Source of the DNA: JAOUEA01 sp963810945
GTDB taxonomy: Bacteria > Actinomycetota > UBA4738 > HRBIN12
Reading direction: 5' to 3'
Length of the DNA: 64,000 nt
NCBI GenBank assembly: GCA_963810945.1
Contig: CAWEPI010000013.1
Span: 1-64,000 of the forward strand
Part shown: positions 44,535 through 53,763 of the stretch, one piece after another
Layout of the letters: each line of letters starts with the position of its first letter
How positions within the stretch are numbered: the first letter of the stretch is position 1
Translations under genes and position numbers: made by a program
Notes under the pieces: generated by a model
Database searches by the model: none
Told to the model about the DNA's origin: nothing
The model's input: only the letters and a program-made list of their open reading frames with translations

Positions 44535-45846
44535 ATGTCCATGACGAAGCCCCGCCCCACGCTCGACCCGGAGGTCGCCACCAAGCCCTGCGGCTGCCCG
44601 CACATGCCGCCGGTCTCCCGGCGCAACTTCCTGAAGGCGGCCGGCGTGGCCGGCATCGTGGCGGGCATCGCCGGCGAGGACATGTTCACGCGCATGGCGT
44701 TCGGCGCCACCCCGTACACGGGCGACACGCTCGTGGTGCTCTCGCTGCGCGGCGGCTTCGACGGCCTGAACGCGATCGTCCCGACCGGCGACCCCCACTA
44801 CGCCACCTGGCGACCCACCATCGCGATCCCGCAGGCACAGCTGTTCCAGCTCGACTCGATGTTCGGCATGCACCCGGCGATGGCGTCGCTCCAGCCGTTC
44901 TGGAACGCGGGGACGTTCGGCGTCGTGCACGCGGTGGGGATGGAGCAACCGAACCGCTCGCACTTCGAGGCGATGGAGGAGATGGAGCGCGCCGCGCCGG
45001 GGACCTCGGTCCGCACGGGCTGGATCGATCGCGTGCTCGGCCTCCGGGACCCGGGCACGGCGTTCCAGGCCACGCAGATGGGATCGAACACCGCAGCCTC
45101 CGCGTTCCTCGGGCCGAACCCCGAGCTCGCGATGTGGTCGGTGGACTCCTTCGACCTCGACGGCGGCGTATGACGCGACACAGATGGCGCTGTGGGACGC
45201 GGCCCTGCGCGGTCTGCACGCGGGGGCGCCCGACATCCTGGCCGACCCGTCGACCACCGCGCTCGACGCCCTCGCCGACGCGACCACGCTGCAGGCGACC
45301 CCGTACGTGCCCGCCAACGGCGCCGTCTATCCCGACACGGGGCTGGGCAACGCCCTGCAGGACATCGCGCGGCTGATCAAGGCCGACGTGGGACTCCAGG
45401 TGGCCGCCGTCGACTACGGCGACTGGGACATGCACGTCGACATGGGCACCTTCGACACGGGATGGATGCACGATCACCTCACGGAGCTCTCGAACTCGAT
45501 CGCGGCGTTCGGGACCGACCTCGGCAGCACGGCGTTGCAGGACGTGACGCTCGTCTCGCTCACGGAGTTCGGCCGCCGCGTCGAGGAGAACGGCTCGGGT
45601 GGCGTGGACCACGGCTACGGTCAGGCGGTGCTGATGCTGGGCGGCGGGATCAAGGGAGGTCAGGTCCACGGCCAGTGGCCCGGCCTCGCCCCGGCCGACC
45701 TGATCGACGGCGACCTCAACGGGCAGAACGACTACCGCCGGGTCCTGGCGGAGATCCTCGAGAAGCGCTGCGAGGCCTCGACGGTGAGCGACGTGTTCCC
45801 GGGCCTGGACTCCCCGCGGATCGGGATCGCGAACCCCCGCCCCTGA
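44535..45846 (+). CDS. DUF1501 family Tat-exported protein (one frameshift)
   Basis: A sulfatase-like-fold protein with a Tat signal VSRRNFLKAAGVAGI near residue 27 and the DUF1501 start LVVLSLRGGFDGLNAIVP. Later blocks are MHPAMASLQPFW, SHFEAMEEME and the C-terminal TEFGRRVEENGSGGVDHGYGQ. A one-base shift near 45170 breaks it after FDLDGG. It is 4 nt after DUF1800, its usual partner; both are secreted, and their role is unknown. Confidence 0.82.
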
Positions 45847-45874
45847 GCGAGGAGATCTTCGGATGGGCCTCGCG

Positions 45875-45908
45875 AACGGGGCGGCCGCCCAACGGCGGCC
45901 GCCCCGTT
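45875..45908. terminator. Strong 15-bp hairpin between convergent genes
   Basis: Arm 45875-45889, loop CAAC and arm 45894-45908 form a perfect 15-bp G+C-rich hairpin between the DUF1501 stop (45846) and the DUF6325 stop (45929). It is suited to ending transcription from both sides, although only a short GTT follows instead of a U-tract. Confidence 0.7.
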
Positions 45909-45928
45909 GCGGGTGAGCTGCGCGGAGC

Positions 45929-46435
45929 CTAGCTCTCCTCAGCTCCCATCATGGCGCCGAGGGCCACTAGATCCTCGGGGTGGATCCAGCTGTCGGCGAG
46001 CGGGACGCCGCCGGCTTCGCGGATCGCGTCGCGCAGCGGGATGGCCCAGCGGTGCTCGATCAGCGCCACCGCGGCCGTCGTGCCCATCGGGATGGCGTCG
46101 GCCACCGACCAGAGCTCCTCCTCGCCGAGGAAGCCGTCCTCGGCCGCCTCGGCGCCCGCGACCGCGCCGGCCTCCATGCCCTCCTCGCCGTCCATGCCGA
46201 GGCCCACCAGCGCGCCGGCGATGGCGCCGAACTCGGCCGACTGCTCGGTGGTGAGGTCGGAGATCTCGATGCCGGCGATCTCGCCGTCCATGTCCTTGGA
46301 GACCACGACCGCGTCGATCACACGGACGATGTCGAGGTCCTTCAGGCGCTGGAGCTCACCGAGGACCTTCCCTTGGAAATCGGCGTCGGATCCGAACCCG
46401 ACCACCATGATCTGAACCGGACCGAACTCTTCCAT
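45929..46435 (-). CDS. DUF6325 family protein (copy 1)
   Basis: A 168-residue acidic soluble protein of the DUF6325 family. It begins with GPVQIMVVGFGSDADFQGKV, a beta-alpha start reminiscent of the DUF1269 group, followed by VRVIDAVVVSKDMDGEI and a glycine/glutamate-rich middle. The C-terminal WAIPLRDAIREAGGVPLADSW matches copy 2 (52084-52542). It is 23 nt downstream of a SHOCT-domain gene on the same strand. Function unknown; such proteins are found in actinobacterial stress-type loci. Confidence 0.75.
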   Translation of the reverse strand: MEEFGPVQIMVVGFGSDADFQGKVLGELQRLKDLDIVRVIDAVVVSKDMDGEIAGIEISDLTTEQSAEFGAIAGALVGLGMDGEEGMEAGAVAGAEAAEDGFLGEEELWSVADAIPMGTTAAVALIEHRWAIPLRDAIREAGGVPLADSWIHPEDLVALGAMMGAEES

Positions 46436-46458
46436 GGTTGCGTCGTCTCCCGTCGTCG

Positions 46459-46763
46459 TCAGCTACCGAGGATCTTGGCCTTCTGGGCCGCGAACTCCTC
46501 GTCGGTCAGCACGCCCGAATCGTGGAGCTGCCCCAACTGTTGGAGCTTCGCGATGGCGTCCTCCGACGGGCCTGCGGCCGCCGGGGCGGCGGGCATCGCG
46601 GGCGCCGGCGCGGCTGCTGCTGCGCCGTCTCCTGGATCGCCTCGTCCTGAGCTGCCTCGTGATCGGCGTTGGCTGCGTTCTTCTTGCCCGCGTGATACAG
46701 AGCCGCTCCCCCACCCGCGAGCGCGGCAGTGCGGAGCACCGGACGGCGTCGCCTCCTCATCAT
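46459..46763 (-). CDS. Small SHOCT-domain protein (one frameshift)
   Basis: A roughly 100-residue protein. The N-terminus is basic and then apolar (MRRRRRPVLRTAALAGGGAA), and the C-terminus is a SHOCT motif: IAKLQQLGQLHDSGVLTDEE then FAAQKAKIL. The two parts lie in different frames and join across a one-base shift near 46615 in a Gln/Ala/Pro-rich linker. SHOCT motifs are oligomerisation segments. AGGAGG precedes the twin ATG at 46763/46760. It precedes DUF6325 in the same transcription unit. Confidence 0.7.
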
Positions 46764-46955
46764 CTGGCCTCAACCTCCTTGGTCGTCGTGGCCTTCCTTC
46801 CCGAGTATGGCGGCCTGCGGCGAAGTCGGCATTCTCGGGAGGATGGGGGGATCACCGACCCGCCGGTCGGGAGATCGGCCACGCACTGCAGCGTGGCATC
46901 CGACCCGTGCGGCTTTGAGGTAGCTTGCACGCCAGCGGGGCGGCGGATTGACGGG

Positions 46956-47012
46956 GGGACGCACGTGATGACCATTCGCTCGGACGGGTCGGGTCGACGT
47001 GCGTCCCGGAGA
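46956..47012 (+). promoter_or_regulatory. 11-bp inverted repeat in the leader of the second ClC gene
   Basis: GGGACGCACGT (46956-46966) pairs perfectly with ACGTGCGTCCC (46997-47007). The 3' arm abuts the ribosome site GGAGA (47008-47012) of the ClC gene and the 5' arm overlaps the G-rich ribosome-site-like tract of a small upstream ORF. Folding could hide or expose the ClC start region. Confidence 0.4.
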
Positions 47013-47021
47013 CCGCGATGA
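46968..47021 (+). CDS. Possible 17-residue leader peptide upstream of ClC
   Basis: A short ORF beginning ATG 46968 (with an in-frame GTG just before it) and ending at TGA 47019, which overlaps the ATG of the ClC gene by 4 nt. The peptide is arginine/serine-rich, beginning MTIRSDGSG. A GGGGGGA tract lies at 46953-46959. Overlap with the next start and its position within a hairpin suggest translational coupling or attenuation; it may equally be chance. Confidence 0.3.
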   Translation: MTIRSDGSGRRASRRPR

Positions 47022-48394
47022 GCGACGAAGCACCAGCCGCACCGATCGATCCGGGCTCGCTCCTCACGAGCAGGAGCTACCGCGCCCTCCTCGTGATCGC
47101 GGCCGTCATCGGCGTCGTCGTGTCGCTCGCGTCGTGGTGCTTCCTCGAAGCGATCCACTGGATCCAACAGTGGACCTACAACGATCTGCCCAGCGGACTC
47201 GGCTTCGACACCGTCCCGACCTGGTGGCCGTTGCCCATCCTCGCCGTTGCGGGCGTGATCATCGCGTTCGCCGTTGCTCGCCTGCCAGGCGGGGGTGGCC
47301 ACAAGCCCGCCGAAGGGTTCAAGGCGGGGCCGCCCACGACGCCGATCCAGCTCCCGGGCGTGATCCTGGCCGCGCTCGCATCGATCGGGCTGGGGATGGT
47401 GCTCGGCCCGGAGGCTCCCCTGATCGCGCTCGCCGGAGGGCTCGCGATCCTCTCCATCCGGCTGGCCAAGAAGGATGCGCCTCAGCAGGTGTATGCGCTC
47501 ATGGCCGCGGCGGCGAGCTTCGCCGCCATCTCCTCGCTCTTCGGCTCTCCCATCGTGGGCGCCATCATCATCATCGAGGCCGCTGGGTTGGGAGGGGCGA
47601 CGCTTCCGGTCATCCTGCTCCCGGGCCTCCTCGCCGCGGGGATCGGCTCGCTCGTGTTCGTCGGCATGGGATCGATGACCGGGCTCAGCACCAGCGCCTA
47701 TGCCATCGCCCCCCTGTCGTTGCCCGCCTACCCCACGCCCACCCTCGGTGCGATCTGCTGGGTCCTCGTGCTGGCGGTGCTCGTGGCGGTCGTCGCGTTC
47801 GCGATCGTCCGGTTGGGGCGAAGGACGGAGGGCTTCACGTCGCGCCGGCCGTTCGTGGTCATCCCGGTCGCCGCCATCGTGGTCGCGGTACTCGCGATCG
47901 CCTTCCAGAAGATCACGGGAGAGCCGGTCGATCTGGTGCTGTTCTCCGGCCAGGACACGATGAACTCGCTCGTCAACCAGGCCGCGACCTTGTCGTTGGG
48001 CACGCTCGCGCTGCTCATCGTGTTCAAAGGGCTTGCGTACGGCGTATCCCTGGGCAGCGCCCGGGGCGGTCCCACCTTCCCGGCGATGTTCCTCGGGATC
48101 GTCGCCGGACTCCTCGCCGCACACCTGCCGGGGCTCTCCGAGACGCCCGCGGTCGCCGCCTTGATCGGTGCGGCCACGGTCGCGGTCCTCAGGCTTCCCT
48201 TGTCATCGGTGACCATCGCCGCGTTCCTCTCGCAGGCCAGCATGGGGACGACGCCGTTGATCATCGTGGCCGTCGTCGTGGCGTACCTCACCGTGCGACT
48301 GCTCGACGCGCGGTTCGCGTCGGACGCTGACGAGGTTGCCCCCGGAACCGCGGTCGACGGCGCGAGAACCGACGGGGATCCACCTTCCGGCTAG
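47018..48394 (+). CDS. ClC family chloride channel/antiporter (no CBS domains)
   Basis: A 458-residue ClC membrane protein, the second in the window and only distantly like the first. The gating segment reads GMVLGPEAPLIALAGG, keeping the Glu but with Pro in place of Arg of GREGP; the later selectivity segment is SARGGPTFPAMFLG. It ends without CBS domains. Anion selectivity cannot be inferred. The start overlaps a possible leader peptide and follows a hairpin next to GGAGA. Confidence 0.88.
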   Translation: MSDEAPAAPIDPGSLLTSRSYRALLVIAAVIGVVVSLASWCFLEAIHWIQQWTYNDLPSGLGFDTVPTWWPLPILAVAGVIIAFAVARLPGGGGHKPAEGFKAGPPTTPIQLPGVILAALASIGLGMVLGPEAPLIALAGGLAILSIRLAKKDAPQQVYALMAAAASFAAISSLFGSPIVGAIIIIEAAGLGGATLPVILLPGLLAAGIGSLVFVGMGSMTGLSTSAYAIAPLSLPAYPTPTLGAICWVLVLAVLVAVVAFAIVRLGRRTEGFTSRRPFVVIPVAAIVVAVLAIAFQKITGEPVDLVLFSGQDTMNSLVNQAATLSLGTLALLIVFKGLAYGVSLGSARGGPTFPAMFLGIVAGLLAAHLPGLSETPAVAALIGAATVAVLRLPLSSVTIAAFLSQASMGTTPLIIVAVVVAYLTVRLLDARFASDADEVAPGTAVDGARTDGDPPSG

Positions 48395-48567
48395 TCCGGT
48401 TCCATAGATATCCCCGATCCGCAGCGGGCTCGACGAACTTCATCCGTGTGGGATGAGCCCCAGGAGCCTCGGACTGAACTAGGCTCCGAACGTCGCGCCG
48501 CACAGGTGGTAGTCCAGGCTGAGGAGCGGAGCGACGGGCGCGAGATCGAACGCCCACGGCCGAAGCT

Positions 48568-51068
48568 GTGGAGTGTGCATTGCCAGGTGAGGATGGGGTG
48601 GCCGAGCAGGTGAAGACCGAGCCACGCTCGGAGGCGGAGCACGACGCCCCCGGGGGTGGCCAGACAGGTCGTCTCGCCGGGATCAGGATCTTCTCGTCGG
48701 CCCCCGATGCGTCGCGAGCGCGCCGACCCACGGACGGGATCCTGCTCGCGCTCGCGATCCTGGGCGCGATCGTCCTGTCGTTCCCCGCACCGGGACCCAC
48801 CTCTTTCGACACCGCCGTCGCCAACCTCGTGGCCCAGCTCCCGGGACTCGTCGGGTGGTTCTGGGAGATCTCTTTCGACCTGATCATCATCTGGTCCCTT
48901 GGTCTACTGATCCTGACGTTGTTCGCGCACGGCCGGAAGCGGTTGTTCCTGTACGAGGTGCTCGCGATCGGGCTCGCCCTGGGGTTCGCGATCCTCGCGA
49001 GCAGCGCCAGCGGAACCAACCCCTCTACGAGCCTCCAGGGGCTCTTCAACTCCACGTCCCCGCCGATCTACCTCGCGACGCGCATCGCGGTGGGCACCGC
49101 CGTGATCGTGACGGCTTCTCCCGACCTGGCGCGGCCGTGGCGTCTCATCGGCCGTGGACTGATCGGGATCGCCGCGGTGTCCGGGGTCGCACTCGGGGCC
49201 GCGCTCCCGATCGGCGTCGCCGCCGGATTCCTGGTCGGGTTCGCCTCGGCGGCTCTGGTGCACCTCCTCTTCGGCTCACCCGCGGGGAGGCTCACCCTCA
49301 GCCAGGTGACGGAGGCGCTGCGCGAGCTCGGCGTAGAAGCCACCGCGGACAGAGACGCGGCCCTGCAACCCCAGGGCGTGGCGCTTACGGTCGCCTCCAC
49401 GCCCGAAGGCCGTCCGCTCCTCGTGAAGGTCTTCGGCCGCGACGCCTGGGACGGCCAGCTCGTGGCCGCCACCTGGTCGGCGATCTGGACCCGCGGCGCC
49501 AGGCGCGTCGGCGCCGGACGGCTCGAACAGGTGGAGCACGAGGCGTTCGTCACGTTGCTCGCCGAGCGCGGCGGCGTCTCCGTGATGCCGGTCGTTGCCG
49601 CCGGTGAGGTCGATCAGGGCGACGCGCTGCTGGTGCTCGAGGCGGACGGGCGCTCCTTCGGCTCACTCGCACCGGAGGAGGTCGACGATCGGCTCCTGCG
49701 CGGCTGCTGGCAGGCGCTTGGTGCGCTCCACGAACTGGGCGTGGCCCACGGACGGTTGGATGCCGAGCACCTGATCGTGCGCCTCGATGGATCGCCGGCG
49801 CTCATCGACTTCGGAGCCGCGCGCGTCGCGGCCGCCGACGGTGAGCTGCTGACCGACCGCGCCCAACTCCTCGTGGCGACCATGCTCGCCTCGGACACCG
49901 ACCGAGCGGTGGCCGTGGCGACGGACGTGATCGGGAGCGAAGGCCTCGCCGAGGTGCTGCCGTTCCTCCAGGCAGCCGCCTTCGACCGCGACACGCGCAA
50001 GGCTCTCCGCGGTCAGGACGTGAAGCTGAAGGACCTGCGCAAGGACATCGCCGAGCGTGCGGGCACCGAGGTCCCGCCGCTCGAACCCCTGCGCCGCGTG
50101 TCATGGGGCTCGCTGATCAAGCTCGCCATCGTCGGGTTCCTGGCCTACACGCTGATCTCCGCGTTCGCCAACGTCGGGATCGACACCATCGTCAAGGAGT
50201 TCCAGCAGGCCGACTGGGTGTGGCTCGCAGCTGCGCTGATCGTGACGCCGTTCGTCCAGGTGCCGCAGGCCTTCTCGACGATGGGGGCCACCCTGCACGA
50301 GATCCGGTTCTGGCCGGTGCTCATGCTCCAGTACGGGGTCCAGTTCATCCAGCTGGCGGTCCCCAGCTCGGCGGCTCGCGTGGCCTTGGAGGTCCGGTTC
50401 TGGGAGCGCGTCGGGGTGCCGGGCGCCGGTGCGCTCTCGATCGGCTTGCTGGACAGCTTCAGCACCTTCTTGATCCAGATGCTGATGATCATCGTCATCC
50501 TCCTCTCGGGCGCGGTGAGCCTGAACCTCTCCTCGAGCAGCTCGGGGTCGTCGGACGGCTCGTCGAGCTCGTTCAACTGGGAGGCGCTCCTGATCGCGAT
50601 CGCCCTGGTCGCGGTGGCGTTCGTCATCGCGCTGCTCGTCCCGAAGACCCGCGCGAAGCTCCACCGGTTCCGCGAGATCCTTCGGGAGAAGCGGGCCGAC
50701 GCGAAGGAGGCGCTCTGGGGTCCTTCGCCACCCGAAGAAGCTCCTGCTGCTCTTCGGCGGCAACTTGATCGCGCAGGTGATGCTCGCGATCCTGCTCGGT
50801 CTGTGTCTGAAGGCGTTCGGATACTCCGCATCGCTCGCCGCCCTGATCCTCGTCAACACGTTCGTCAGTCTCTTCGCGGGTTTCATGCCGGTTCCCGGCG
50901 GCGTCGGCGTGGCGGAGGCGGGCTACACCGCCGGCTTGATCGCGATCGGCATCCCCAGCGCGGCGGCCACCTCGACCGCCATGGCCTACCGGCTCGTCAC
51001 CTTCTATATCCCGCCGCTGTGGGGAGGCGTTCGCGACACGCTGGATGAAGCAACACGAGTACCTCTGA
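48568..51068 (+). CDS. Flippase-like (LPG synthase TM family) membrane protein with kinase-like domain (two frameshifts)
   Basis: A protein of about 830 residues. It has four or more N-terminal membrane segments (about 55-220), then a kinase-like cytoplasmic domain (about 260-480) with LHELGVAHGRLDAEHLIV and ALIDFGAARVA, resembling the catalytic loop and DFG of protein or aminoglycoside kinases. A C-terminal set of membrane segments of the LPG_synthase_TM/UPF0104 type follows. One-base shifts occur near 50721 (joining to HPKKLLLLFGGNLIAQV) and near 51041; the true end is probably WMKQHEYL at TGA 51066. The family includes lipid flippases and MprF-like transporters; activity here is unknown. 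The GTG start is uncertain. Confidence 0.75.
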
Positions 51069-51085
51069 GGGCGTCGGGATCGCTC

Positions 51086-51743
51086 TCAGGCCGATCGGAT
51101 CGACAGGCTGATCGGGAATGTGGCGATCCAGAGCGCGGCTCCGATGAACACCACGTACCCAACGGCGAGGATCGCGATGCGGAGCCGAGGGCGCGGGAGC
51201 CTCGTGCTGATCCCCGCGAAGAAGAGCGCGACGGCGAACAGCACGACCGCCAGCACGTAGTTCGTCGCCCGTTGCACGTACTCCCTCGCGGTCTCCGACG
51301 CCGCGTCGGCGGTCGCCTCGAGCGCCGCCGCCTGTTGTTTCGCGGCGACCACGTACTCGGGCATCGCGAACGGGCGACGTCGGCGCCGAGGGATCGTGGA
51401 ACGGGTCGGCGCGGAGCCATGCCTGGAACGCCGGTTCGAACTCGTCGCGGAACCGTTGACGATAGAACGTGGCGAGCCGTTCGTCGTGGTTCAGGTCGGC
51501 GTCGACCCACTGCATGAACAGGGCGATATCGACCTGTGTCTCGGCGTTCGCGAGGTCCGATGCCTTGGTCGACTCGACGCGTGCCGCGTTGGCGGCGCTG
51601 AAGGTCTTCGCCTGCTCTCCGGTCCAGCGGCTCGCCTGGTAACTGCTCCAGGCGGTCGCGACCGCGGCCATCGCCAGCAGGATGGCGGCACCGGTGTCCA
51701 CCCACCGTCCCTGACGAGGACGGTCCTCCGAGGCAGCGCTCAC
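51086..51743 (-). CDS. Two-part membrane protein of unknown function (one frameshift)
   Basis: A roughly 218-residue protein with an N-terminal membrane segment (TGAAILLAMAAVATAWSSYQ, about 17-36), a charged middle with QVDIALFMQWVDADLNHDERLA, and two C-terminal membrane segments (YVLAVVLFAVALFFAGI and IAILAVGYVVFIGAALWI). The halves join across a shift near 51370. Similar proteins are annotated as hypothetical or DUF4337-like. GTG 51743 overlaps the stop of a small ORF upstream. The stop is close to that of the convergent flippase-like gene. Confidence 0.6.
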
Positions 51744-51895
51744 GAGGGATCCCTCACCGCGCGGTCGATCTCACGGAGGCGACCGCACTCGGTTGATCTC
51801 CTGTAGACGATCGGCATCGCCGCGATCATCGCCTCGCTCGCATCGATCACGATCGGCCCTCCCAGACAGATCCAACGGACGACTCCCCGCGACAC
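51740..51895 (-). CDS. Small 51-residue ORF coupled to the membrane protein
   Basis: An ORF from GTG 51895 whose TGA overlaps the GTG of the downstream membrane protein (GTGA). It contains GGPIVIDASEAMIAAMPIVY and ends with a charged tail EIDRAVRDPS. No family is recognised; a shorter version could start at an internal ATG near 51826. The rest of the 340-nt gap up to 52084 shows nothing else that I can support. Coding status rests mainly on the overlap. Confidence 0.25.
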   Translation of the reverse strand: MSRGVVRWICLGGPIVIDASEAMIAAMPIVYRRSTECGRLREIDRAVRDPS

Positions 51896-52083
51896 GCTGC
51901 CCGCACCTTAGCGGCGCGAGACCCGTTCGGCAGCACCCGACCACTGGATGCGTAGGGCCGTTCCGTCCGGCGGCCGAGGATTCATCCTAGGTGGGTGAGG
52001 TCGCTCGTTCCGGATGCAGGGAAGATGGTCATGAGAGCGCCAGATGGTTGGTCGCGTCCCGTGGCTACGGAGGGAGCATCAGG

Positions 52084-52542
52084 ATGAGCGAGAACGAGAT
52101 CGATGAGCTCGGGCCCGTCGACTACCTGGTCGTCGAGTTCCCCGCAGGGAAGAGCAGCTTCACGGGCGAGATGGCCGGTGAACTGGCGACGTTGGTGGAC
52201 GAGGGGGTCATCCGGATCCTGGACCTCCTCGTCATCTTCAAGGACGAGGACGGCAACTTCGAGGCGCACGAGATCGACGACGTCGACAATCTCGGCGAGC
52301 TGCGCGGGCTAGAGGCCCACGTGGCGGAGGTCCTCGCGGCGGAGGACGTAGCGAACCTCGCCGCGGCGATGGACAAGGGCAGCGTTGCCGGGGTCATCGT
52401 CTGGGAGAACACCTGGGCGGCGCCGTTCGCGTCCGCCGCCCGCCGGGCCGGGGGTCAGCTCGTCGCCACAGGTCGGATCCCCATCCAGGCGATCGTCGCG
52501 TCGATCGAGGCCGAAGAAGCCGACATGAACGAAGGAGCGTGA
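52084..52542 (+). CDS. DUF6325 family protein (copy 2)
   Basis: A 152-residue paralogue of the protein at 45929-46435. It shares the start GPVDYLVVEFPAGKSSFTGE, the strand IRILDLLVIFKDEDGNFEA and the end APFASAARRAGGQLVATGRIP. ATG 52084 follows GGAGGGAG with suitable spacing. One nt after its stop comes a small basic protein that resembles the N-terminus of the SHOCT protein of copy 1. Function unknown. Confidence 0.75.
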   Translation: MSENEIDELGPVDYLVVEFPAGKSSFTGEMAGELATLVDEGVIRILDLLVIFKDEDGNFEAHEIDDVDNLGELRGLEAHVAEVLAAEDVANLAAAMDKGSVAGVIVWENTWAAPFASAARRAGGQLVATGRIPIQAIVASIEAEEADMNEGA

Positions 52543-52543
52543 C

Positions 52544-52717
52544 ATGCCGTTGAGAGCAGCACGAGCGGGACGTCGGGGCGTCGTCGGCGCCCCCGTGGCC
52601 AGGACCGCGGCGGTGGCCGGCACCGCGGCGGTAGCGGTGCACGGCGTCAACCGTCGTCATGATCGCCGGGGCGACCGGCGTGACGACCGGGGCGAGCGGC
52701 GCGACGACCGGCGCTGA
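52544..52717 (+). CDS. Small basic Arg/Asp-rich protein next to DUF6325
   Basis: A 57-residue ORF with GAAGGAG just upstream, 1 nt after DUF6325 copy 2. The N-terminal part (RRGVVGAPVARTAAVAGTAA) resembles the basic/apolar start of SHOCT-type small proteins, and the C-terminal 20 residues are a run of Arg and Asp (HDRRGDRRDDRGERRDDRR) from a short degenerate DNA repeat. The SHOCT motif itself is missing. Probably a membrane-associated or nucleic-acid-binding small protein. Confidence 0.55.
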   Translation: MPLRAARAGRRGVVGAPVARTAAVAGTAAVAVHGVNRRHDRRGDRRDDRGERRDDRR

Positions 52718-52851
52718 CGATCGCCGACAGGCAAGAGGGGGGCGACCTACTCCTCGAGCCTCCCGTTCGTGGCACCTCCATCACTGCGTCCAGGAGCGTG
52801 AGGCATCCCCGATGCGGGCGGATCGGCGTCGGGTCGTGGCAGACTGGCCTC

Positions 52852-53127
52852 GTGGACGACGAACAGCTCCTCGCCCGAGCGGAGGAGGCCCTGACCGAGA
52901 TCAAGGTCGGCCAGGGTCTCTCCGAACCCCACGAGGCGGTGCTCGCCGCGCTGCGCATCCGGCTGAAGGGGAGCGCCGGGAAGTCGCTGGAGGAGATGCT
53001 CGAGGCGGCGGACGACCCTGCGCCGGACGTCCTCGCGGAGAAGCTCGCGGAGGCCGAGGGCACCCCCAAGCGCTCGCTGGACGACCTGTTCGCGGAGCCG
53101 AAGCCGAAGCCCGAGTGGCCCTCCTGA
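52852..53127 (+). CDS. Small acidic hypothetical protein
   Basis: A 91-residue acidic helical protein. GTG 52852 gives DDEQLLARAEEALTEIKVGQ as the first helix; the end is KRSLDDLFAEPKPKPEWPS. No family recognised. Codon use is normal and it fills the space before the convergent SnoaL-like gene, whose stop is 7 nt away. Confidence 0.55.
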   Translation: MDDEQLLARAEEALTEIKVGQGLSEPHEAVLAALRIRLKGSAGKSLEEMLEAADDPAPDVLAEKLAEAEGTPKRSLDDLFAEPKPKPEWPS

Positions 53128-53134
53128 GCCGACC

Positions 53135-53564
53135 TCAGCCGCCGGGAGCCGGGATCGCGCCCAGCTGCATGAGCAACGTGAGCGCGTCGTTCATCCCCCA
53201 GTGCTCGACGACCTTCCCGTCCTCGAGCCGGTAGACGCCCCAGGCCTCGATGTCGAACGGGTTCCCGTTGGCCGGCACGTCGAACACGGGGAAGCCCCCC
53301 TGATTCGTGCCGGTGATCCGGTTGCGGACGAAGACCCGGTCCCCGCCTTCCACGAGTCGCGAGGATCTCGACCTTCCGATCGGGGAACGACTGCATGACG
53401 CCCTGGTGCGCGATCTTCGAGCCGGCCAGTCCCGGCGGCAACCCCGGGGTGCCCGACTGCGCGTTGTCGAATCCCGGAGCGAAGTACTGGTCCAGGTCGT
53501 CGAGTCTGCCCTCGTCCCAGGCGTGCTCGATCGCACGGACCACATCGGCGTTGCTCGGTGCCAT
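53135..53564 (-). CDS. SnoaL-like/ester cyclase family protein (one frameshift)
   Basis: A roughly 143-residue NTF2-like protein of the SnoaL/ester-cyclase group. It opens NADVVRAIEHAWDEGRLDDLDQ, has YFAPGFDNAQSG, and after a one-base shift near 53357 continues RVFVRNRITGTNQGGFPVFD and WGVYRLEDGKVVEHWG, the usual C-terminal strands. AGGAGG precedes ATG 53564. Substrate unknown. Confidence 0.72.
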
Positions 53565-53763
53565 TTCGTCTACCTCCTCCTTCGCGCCCACCCGGCGGGT
53601 CGGGCTCCTTCACACCTGCACGACGAACGGAGAACCCCAGATAACGACACGTTCCGCCGATCGAGCGTCCCTCACCCGTTCCGTCCGTGAGCGCGATGTG
53701 ACCGCCCGGTGTAGCCTCGTTTCCCTACGGACGGGTGCCCGCTCGAGAGAAGGAGGGGGAAGG

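Noticed and set aside
46930..47020. Fluoride riboswitch in the leader of the second ClC gene
   Set aside because: ClC-type fluoride exporters can have one, but the conserved GGCGAUGG-type core and its pseudoknot are not seen here; only a simple inverted repeat is present.
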